DNA of 38,164 nt from Plantago elongata. Lineage: Eukaryota > Streptophyta > Magnoliopsida > Lamiales > Plantaginaceae. The position numbers and the translations under genes are program-made. Positions 32,461 through 38,164 of the stretch are shown one piece after another. The stretch lies in the NCBI GenBank assembly GCA_036897095.1, contig JAYMSP010000973.1, positions 1 to 38,164 on the forward strand. The letters run 5' to 3'. How positions within the stretch are numbered: the first letter of the stretch is position 1; every line of letters starts with the position of its first letter. The notes beneath the pieces were generated by a model. It had not been told where the DNA came from, ran no database searches, and saw only the letters and a program-made list of their open reading frames with translations.

Positions 32461-34046
32461 ATAATAGATAAGTCCACAATAAAATAATTAAAATTTAAGA
32501 AGAAGTGTTTATTATTATGATATGTGTTTATTTTCTCTCCATCTAAATTCTAACTAATATTATCAATACGTGAATACCCGATTAATATTGTTTTTATAAT
32601 ATCTAATTTTGAATGTTCACATGAAAAACAGTTCGTTCACGTCGACTATAACAACATATAGAGGTAATTTTCAAGAGAATTGGTTTGATAGAATTTTACT
32701 TTTCATTTTCTTTGATGTAATTTCTACTCAGTGAGTAAAAATTATTATATTGTATTCTATTATTTGCTCAGAATAATAGTATAGAACTATAGATAATGAA
32801 CAACTTTACTCGAAAGTTGAAATGATGGTCATAGACCGTGAGATCTTTCATTTGCAATTCTTTTTTAAACAGTTAAATATTATTAATATAAACGCAATCA
32901 TAAAGATATGCTTGCACAATAACAATACAAAGGAAACAAAATCCATCCGAACCATACACATATCATAGACTATTTCCCTCTCTTTTGCAAAGTGAAATGG
33001 TCCTCTTGTATTCCCAATGAACACTTGTGCTCCTCGCGATGCTGATCTGATGATGAATAAGTTCATCTACGTTTAAAAAACTAGAAATTATTGTAGTATA
33101 CCATTTTTATTTACAAACAGACTTATATTATATGCAGTTTTTGAATATGAAATACTTGAGTATTCTTTATAATGACTCTATTGACCCTAATTTTATTGGT
33201 CCTTTTCTTTCATCGATTTGGGGAGATTTACTAAAGTGTGCTTATATATGATTCGTATGTTTTTGTCCATTAGGAATCTGTCCATTTTGTAGATTAGAAT
33301 CACGGGCCTTAGAATCACGCTATTGCGCAATACTGTTAAATTAATTTTGGCAGATTCCTCGCACGATTCAAAAGTTGAGTTTTACATTCCGAAAGTTTTA
33401 CAAAATTCTTGAATAAGATCAAAGTTGATTGTGATAGTGGTCTTGCCTTCCTATTTGCTAGGTATTCCCTTTTCATCTCCACTCAACTAACATATGCGTG
33501 CTGCATCCATTTCCATTGTTCAAGTTACACGGTTCATAGAGTTTCTTTATGAATCCATATAATTGTTATTTGTAAACTTATACAAATTTTTTTGAAACGG
33601 TAATTAACGTAATGAATATTTTTAAATGTTCATATTTGATCCATACTATTACAATCTAAGCCATAACGATCTCCACGTCTACCTTATTGAATTGTCATCC
33701 TTATAGATTTACATAATGTAATAATTTCACATATTACCATTTTATCTGAATCCATATCCAATATGGCTGGATTAATTAAGGTGGCCAACGAAATAATTTA
33801 CACGAAATATTCATGAAGAAAGTCTGGTGATGAACACTCACTTCGAATTTGATAACCGAATTGAACATGTTAGTGTATTTTTTAACCGAATGTCTGAAAA
33901 TTTTAGAATTCTTTTGGTGTACCTCTTTAAATTGGATGAGATGGCACAATAGCCTATTGTTGGATTTTAAGAAAGTGATACAAACTGGTGTAAATTAGTG
34001 ATTGAAGTGTGATGGGTTCAAGGAGGGACACTAGTGTTGATTTGTT
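32461..34046. other. Spacer, nothing recognised
   Basis: AT-rich sequence with one short minus-strand open frame (33066-32848, 72 codons) that shows no motif. Nothing else is supported. Confidence 0.4.
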
Positions 34047-34196
34047 TTCCAAGTTTGTAAATCTTTTTGATTTATTTACGTTGGAGTTATACTTATAGAG
34101 GTTGTGTTATTTTAAACTGGTTCCAAGTTTGTAAATCTTTTTGATTTATTTGTGTTGGAGTTATACTTGCACAGAGGTTGTGTTATTTTAAACTGG
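34047..34196. repeat. Tandem duplication of 74-76 bp ending at a MITE terminus
   Basis: The unit TTCCAAGTTTGTAAATCTTT...TTATTTTAAACTGG occurs at 34047-34120 and again at 34121-34196, differing at only a few positions. The last 20 bases of each unit (TTGTGTTATTTTAAACTGG) resemble the terminus of the ACTGA-rich MITE that follows directly. Confidence 0.85.
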
Positions 34197-34352
34197 AATT
34201 TACTGAATTGAAATTTACTGAATTGAACTGAATAGAATAGAATTGAACTGGACTGGACTGAACTGAATTAATATATAAATTATAACTAAGTTGAGCTTAA
34301 CTAAAATTAACTGAATTGGATTGAACTGAAATGAAATAATTTAACACCGCCT
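34178..34352. mobile_element. ACTGA-rich MITE, copy 4
   Basis: After the terminus TTGTGTTATTTTAAACTGG come ACTGAATTGAACTGAATAG repeats, the core TATAAATTATAACTAAGTTG and further ACTGAA repeats, ending near TTTAACACC. Both ends are more diverged than in the copy at 12456-12591. Confidence 0.6.
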
Positions 34353-34582
34353 AAATCCAACTTAAACAATAATAACGTTTCATCTCATTAACATAATATA
34401 TTTCATTAGTTGTGCAGAATGTAGATTTAATGTAGAGGGGTTGGTTTGCCAGCTAGCTGGTGTGCATTAAATCTTATTGACGGATTGGTTTGCCAGCTCG
34501 TGAAGTGTTAATCTTATTTAGTACTACTACTACTCCATTTAGATAATATTAGATGTCAAAGTAACTTTATGTTACCTTAAAT

Positions 34583-34690
34583 TAAAATTTATTAAATTGA
34601 ATTGAATTGAAATAAAATATAAATTATAACTATATTAAATTAAATTAAGTTAAATTTAACTGAACTAAAATGATTTAAATTTAAAGATAC
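34583..34690. mobile_element. ACTGA-rich MITE, copy 5 (diverged)
   Basis: It shows AAATTTATTAAATTGAATTG, the core TATAAATTATAACTATATT and TTAACTGAACTAAAATGATT in the family order, but its repeats have drifted toward AATTGA. Ends unclear. Confidence 0.5.
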
Positions 34691-35299
34691 CATAATCGTA
34701 ATTGTAATGGTCAAAGTGCAACAAATCAATTAAACTTCACCTTCCCCATTTAAAATTGAACAAAACTCACGTCAAAGTGTCCACACCTTCACTTGTGACA
34801 TGAGGGTAAAAGAAACTTGTTATTCTCATGTTGGAAAGAATTATTAATAAAGAAAAACAAAGCATGATGAATGATGATGTTTGGACTAATTCCAAGCCGA
34901 TCACTACGTATATATATTGGTAAATGAAGGATGCTTATCTGGCCGCTTAGTCATTAGCCTTAGCAAAAGCAGCCAATCATCATCCTTATCGACTGTGTGT
35001 GTGTATATGTCCTAATAGCTAGCTAGGTTTTATATAGTTGTATACAATCCTAATTAACAATTTTAATACTAAATTAAAATATTCATATAGCACGACGATA
35101 TGAGTAAATTAATATCGTAAGTCTTTTTTGTCTTTATGATGCTTCAGTAATCGTCATCAAGTGGAAGATTAAGAAAAAAAAGGAGACGGCAGGGGGTAGT
35201 GGGCATCCGTGTACGTTCCACAATCCACACTTGCTGGAGAACACTCAATCTACCTTCCTCCCATTACCACATCAACTCAATCTTTTCCACCTCCTCTGC

Positions 35300-35430
35300 C
35301 TGAAATTTATTAAATTAGACTGGACTGGACTGAAATAAGATATAAATTATAACTAAGTTGAAATGAACTAAACTGAACTAAGTTGAACTTGACTGAACTG
35401 AAGTGATTTTCAATTGAAAAGCGAATAGCC
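35300..35430. mobile_element. ACTGA-rich MITE, copy 6
   Basis: It opens GAAATTTATTAAATTAGACT, has GACTGGACTGGACTGAAATA repeats, the core TATAAATTATAACTAAGTTG, and closes GTGATTTTCAATTGAAAAGC. Order and core match the family. A GC-richer patch just upstream (35180-35300) has no recognisable gene. Confidence 0.65.
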
Positions 35431-37302
35431 TTAATCAAATGTCCACGAATATCAAAATCAAATTAATCCATATAGTAGTAGAAATGATTTTAAGATAAAT
35501 TAAAATTAATGGATAAAATGAGTTACTTGTGAAATAATAAAGTAGGATATATAATATATTGATAAAGTATAATACATAAGTAGCTAAGAATTCTTTTCCG
35601 AACGACACACAAAAATATGCAAAAGCTACTCATAATATTATTTTTCATTTGAATAGATGACACCGTAACACTTAATCATAGGGAACACATCAAAACAGTG
35701 ATTACACCTATTTTACATGAAGAATGTAAATCTACATCAGGGCAAAAGTGGTTCAATTGATTAAAAATGAGGATAATATCATCTTGATTGAAAGTTCAAA
35801 ATTTATAAAAACGAATTTATATAATTTATACTTTTCGAGTCTGGACTGTTATCTTGTACTATTAACATTTATTAAAAACACACCAGAGGCAGCACCTTTC
35901 AATTTGCTTGCAACTGACGAATTATAAATCCGTTTCTTGAATGAGTATCTCCCGTTCAACTTGAACTTCTTTTATACTCAATTGTGGGTCACCGTATAGT
36001 TTGTTTTCAATCAAATTTTAAGGGTATTGAACACAGTTTCATCTCAGAATTTGCAGGACACCAGCATATCCTTGGGAATAGGCACGTGAATATTTCTGGG
36101 AAGCTAGTATATCGTTTATCGCGGACCATGGTCTCCGCTACCTATTCAATGTGCTTGGTAATTGTACATACTCCCAAGGAGTAGATGTTTATAATTTACA
36201 TAGTCCAACTATTATACATCTAAAATAAACACAATAAAATTTAAAAATCAGGGCCGTGACTATTATGGTTTCCAGTTAACACTTTCACTGTAAGAATGAT
36301 AAATATAGACAGAACATATATAATATATTCAAATAGTACCGAGAGAGAACATGATCACATTAACCACAACTTATCAGAAATAAAAAAATTAACTGATTGA
36401 TATAAAATTTGAGTGGTATTTTTCAATTGAACTTTAATATTTTATGTACAAATTGTTCGATTTAAATGGAGAGATGGCCGCTCCAACGATATAAAACATT
36501 GTCAAAATTTTAATAGATTTATGAATGAGAATGCGGTGTTACTTCCGTAATCATTTCCCCTCAAGCTGAACTTATCCGTCTTAGTATGCTTCTGGTATAT
36601 TTCGGACAATTAACTTCTAATATACAACGTCTAATTTTTTCATCCTCAGTTTTCATTCTGTACTTTTAAACCCCCGTTTGATTCACATTAAGTGGAACTT
36701 GTTTTTAGTTCAAATATGGAGTTTGAATTTGCACTCCTTGTGCGTCCACGGAGGATGAGTTCTTTAACCATACAACATTACAACACACTTATGGTTACAA
36801 GTATACATAAGCATATCTTTATACCAATTTTCGTTTTATCCTTTTCCAATATGGACTGGATTTATTTATTTATAGTGGAGATTATTACATTTTCATACCC
36901 TAATATAAAGGCGTTCTCATAATAAATTCTTTTAGACTAAAAATTACGAATTAGAATACATTAAAAATGGGTAATTACATTTCAATTCATTTTTAGATCA
37001 TTTTTTAAAATTCAATTCTAGAAACTAAATAGGCCTTGAATTTTCTTTAAAGATAAATAAATAAAATTAGTGAGAACCCCCAATATTTTTTTAAATAGTA
37101 ATTAAAATTTATATAAAGTTTAATTTTTATTTTTTTACCATGAAACTTACCATATTAATTCTTATAAATTAACATTGAAATTATGTTCGTTTAAACTTAA
37201 ACTAATTAAATTAACATTGTAGTGCTAAAATTTACAAATTTGGTGCTGAAAATAACACTAAGATTCTGAAATGAAACTAACAATGTTGATGCTTAAAATA
37301 GT
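35431..37302. other. Spacer with weak repeat signals
   Basis: No gene is supported. A 66-codon plus-strand open frame at 35984-36184 has no motif. TTTCCCCTCAAGCTGAAC at 36554 looks like the polypurine tract of a minus-strand copia element, without recognisable LTR or pol sequence next to it. CCCCCGTTTGATTCACA at 36670 and AACTAAATAGGCC at about 36995 may be ends of another Harbinger-like MITE. Confidence 0.35.
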
Positions 37303-37532
37303 GTTGTTAAACAAGTCGAGTCGAGTCAAGATTTGTGATACTTGATTAGAGCTCAACCGAGTCAAGCTCGAACTCGAAAAAAATACGAGTCTTATCTATT
37401 AAAAAATATTATAAATATTTATAAAAATATAAATTTATTAAAATAATTACTCTTAACGAGCGTTATCGAGTATACTATGAGACTTGAGCGAGCTCAGTCG
37501 AACCCTCGTTAGGACTCAATTCGCATAACAAC
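37303..37532. mobile_element. Small hAT-like non-autonomous element with GTCGAGTC ends
   Basis: The left end GTTGTTAAACAAGTCGAGTC and the reverse complement of the right end, GTTGTTATGCGAATTGAGTC, form a good 20-bp inverted repeat. Inside it, GAGCTC- and ACTCG-rich blocks flank an AT centre. The type is common in plants. Flanking octamers do not match, so the target duplication is lost or the class uncertain. It is 230 bp and non-coding. Confidence 0.6.
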
Positions 37533-37865
37533 CTAGCTTAAACTTACATTCAAGGTCAAAACTTCTTCAATTTATTTATTATAAATAATAATTTAAAATG
37601 AGATAAAGTCTAATATTTATTTTCTTAACATAAGGCTTGTTTTATTGGTTTAATTTTTTGGTGAGCACAAATATAAGATTTTCGATTAAAAATTAATTAT
37701 TAATCTATTAAATTTTATTATGTAATTAGCGATGCTGGGAGGGTATATAAAGTATATTCGCCTTTTATAGTTTACAAACTTACCATTATGCATGGGCAAA
37801 AATGTTGAAAACATGTAATTACAATCACCCAAAGTGGTATAGCGAACCTGGAAGTGAGTCAGACC

Positions 37866-38035
37866 TGAAAGAACCATTTTTCCTGTCTATTCATAGAATT
37901 AGAAGGGGTATATATACAAATACAAGAAGCTATAATCTAAAGACTAATCTAATTAGGAAACTAATCTAACTAGAGTTCTATAATCTAAATGACTAATCTA
38001 ATCAGGAAACTAATACAATTACATAGTCTAACACA
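37866..38035 (-). repeat. 3' LTR of a minus-strand Ty1-copia element
   Basis: On the minus strand the repeat starts TGTGTTAGACTATG directly after a purine-rich GACTGCGGGAG and has a TATATATACCCC promoter-like motif near 37915. It probably ends TTCTTTCA at 37866. That gives a short LTR of about 170 bp with TG...CA ends. Its partner lies outside the window, so the left border is an inference. It contains a twofold internal repeat (TTAGATTAGTTTCCT). Confidence 0.65.
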
Positions 38036-38164
38036 CTCCCGCAGTCGAAGATGGGGGAAGTCTGACGCTTAGATTGTCATGAAAACCATCAAAGAGTATG
38101 CGCGGAAGTCCTTTCGTGAAGATATATGCTATTTGATAGCGAGAAGGAACATAGCCCACGGTGG
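38036..38164 (-). mobile_element. Tail of a Ty1-copia polyprotein, element continues past the window
   Basis: The minus strand encodes the C-terminal end of a copia pol protein: the segments YVPSRYQIAYIFTKGLPR, LFDGFHDNLSVRLPP and STAGV are typical of the end of the RNase H region. The frame closes at the LTR border. The rest of the element lies to the right of the window. Its state cannot be judged from this piece. Confidence 0.85.

Noticed and set aside
36540-36580. Polypurine-tract-like sequence of a minus-strand copia element
   Set aside because: No adjacent LTR or pol sequence was recognised, so a single short motif is not enough.
1-38164. CRISPR arrays, bacterial operons or organelle genes
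   Set aside because: Nothing of the kind is present. The repeat arrays seen are eukaryotic minisatellites inside transposons.

Overview
This is nuclear DNA from a flowering plant, most likely a core eudicot. It is AT-rich, has GT-AG introns, and is packed with small plant-type DNA transposons (Tourist, Stowaway, hAT-like) and Ty1-copia retroelements. No species can be named from the sequence. Only two host genes can be read with confidence.

Gene 1 (18431-22467, +) has five exons and encodes a 466-residue granulin-bearing papain-like cysteine protease of the RD21 type. It shows a signal peptide, ERFNIN prodomain, peptidase C1A domain, proline-rich linker, granulin domain and basic tail. Its first intron is 2.2 kb and splits the active-site motif. 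Gene 2 (25652-25335, -) encodes a 67-residue acidic hydrophilic protein. Its start codon sits on a five-codon first exon, so the second exon has no methionine of its own and an ATG-based scan misses it. It has a good TATA box at 25737-25743. I do not recognise its family.

Layout. 1-6140: decayed repeats, with a Tourist-like MITE at the left edge, a diverged internal duplication (230-620), a TIR element carrying a minisatellite (1905-2758), a second Tourist-like MITE (4151-4293) and a fold-back element (5861-6110). 6141-11460: a fossil Ty1-copia element (6225-11425, TSD TCCAG) inserted into an ACTGA-rich MITE; other copies of that MITE lie at 12.2, 12.5, 34.2, 34.6 and 35.3 kb. 11.9-17.6 kb: a dense cluster of MITEs, including two adjacent elements of about 480 bp with long inverted ends, two Stowaways, two more Tourist-like copies and a non-autonomous hAT with a near-perfect 8-bp TSD. 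18.4-22.5 kb: the protease gene. 22.5-25.8 kb: an unassigned ORF, AT-rich spacer and the small gene. 26-38 kb: no confident host gene; it holds a CAC-rich tract, a 66-68 bp tandem repeat, a second copy of the minisatellite element in opposite orientation (27491-28404), two hAT-like elements (29404-30158, 37303-37532), a tandem duplication at a MITE end, and at the right edge the 3' LTR and pol tail of a minus-strand copia element that continues outside the window.

The two genes share no visible pathway. The most checkable novelties are the small two-exon gene, the minisatellite-bearing TIR element family, the ACTGA-repeat MITE family with its copia insertion, and the back-to-back 480-bp TIR elements.
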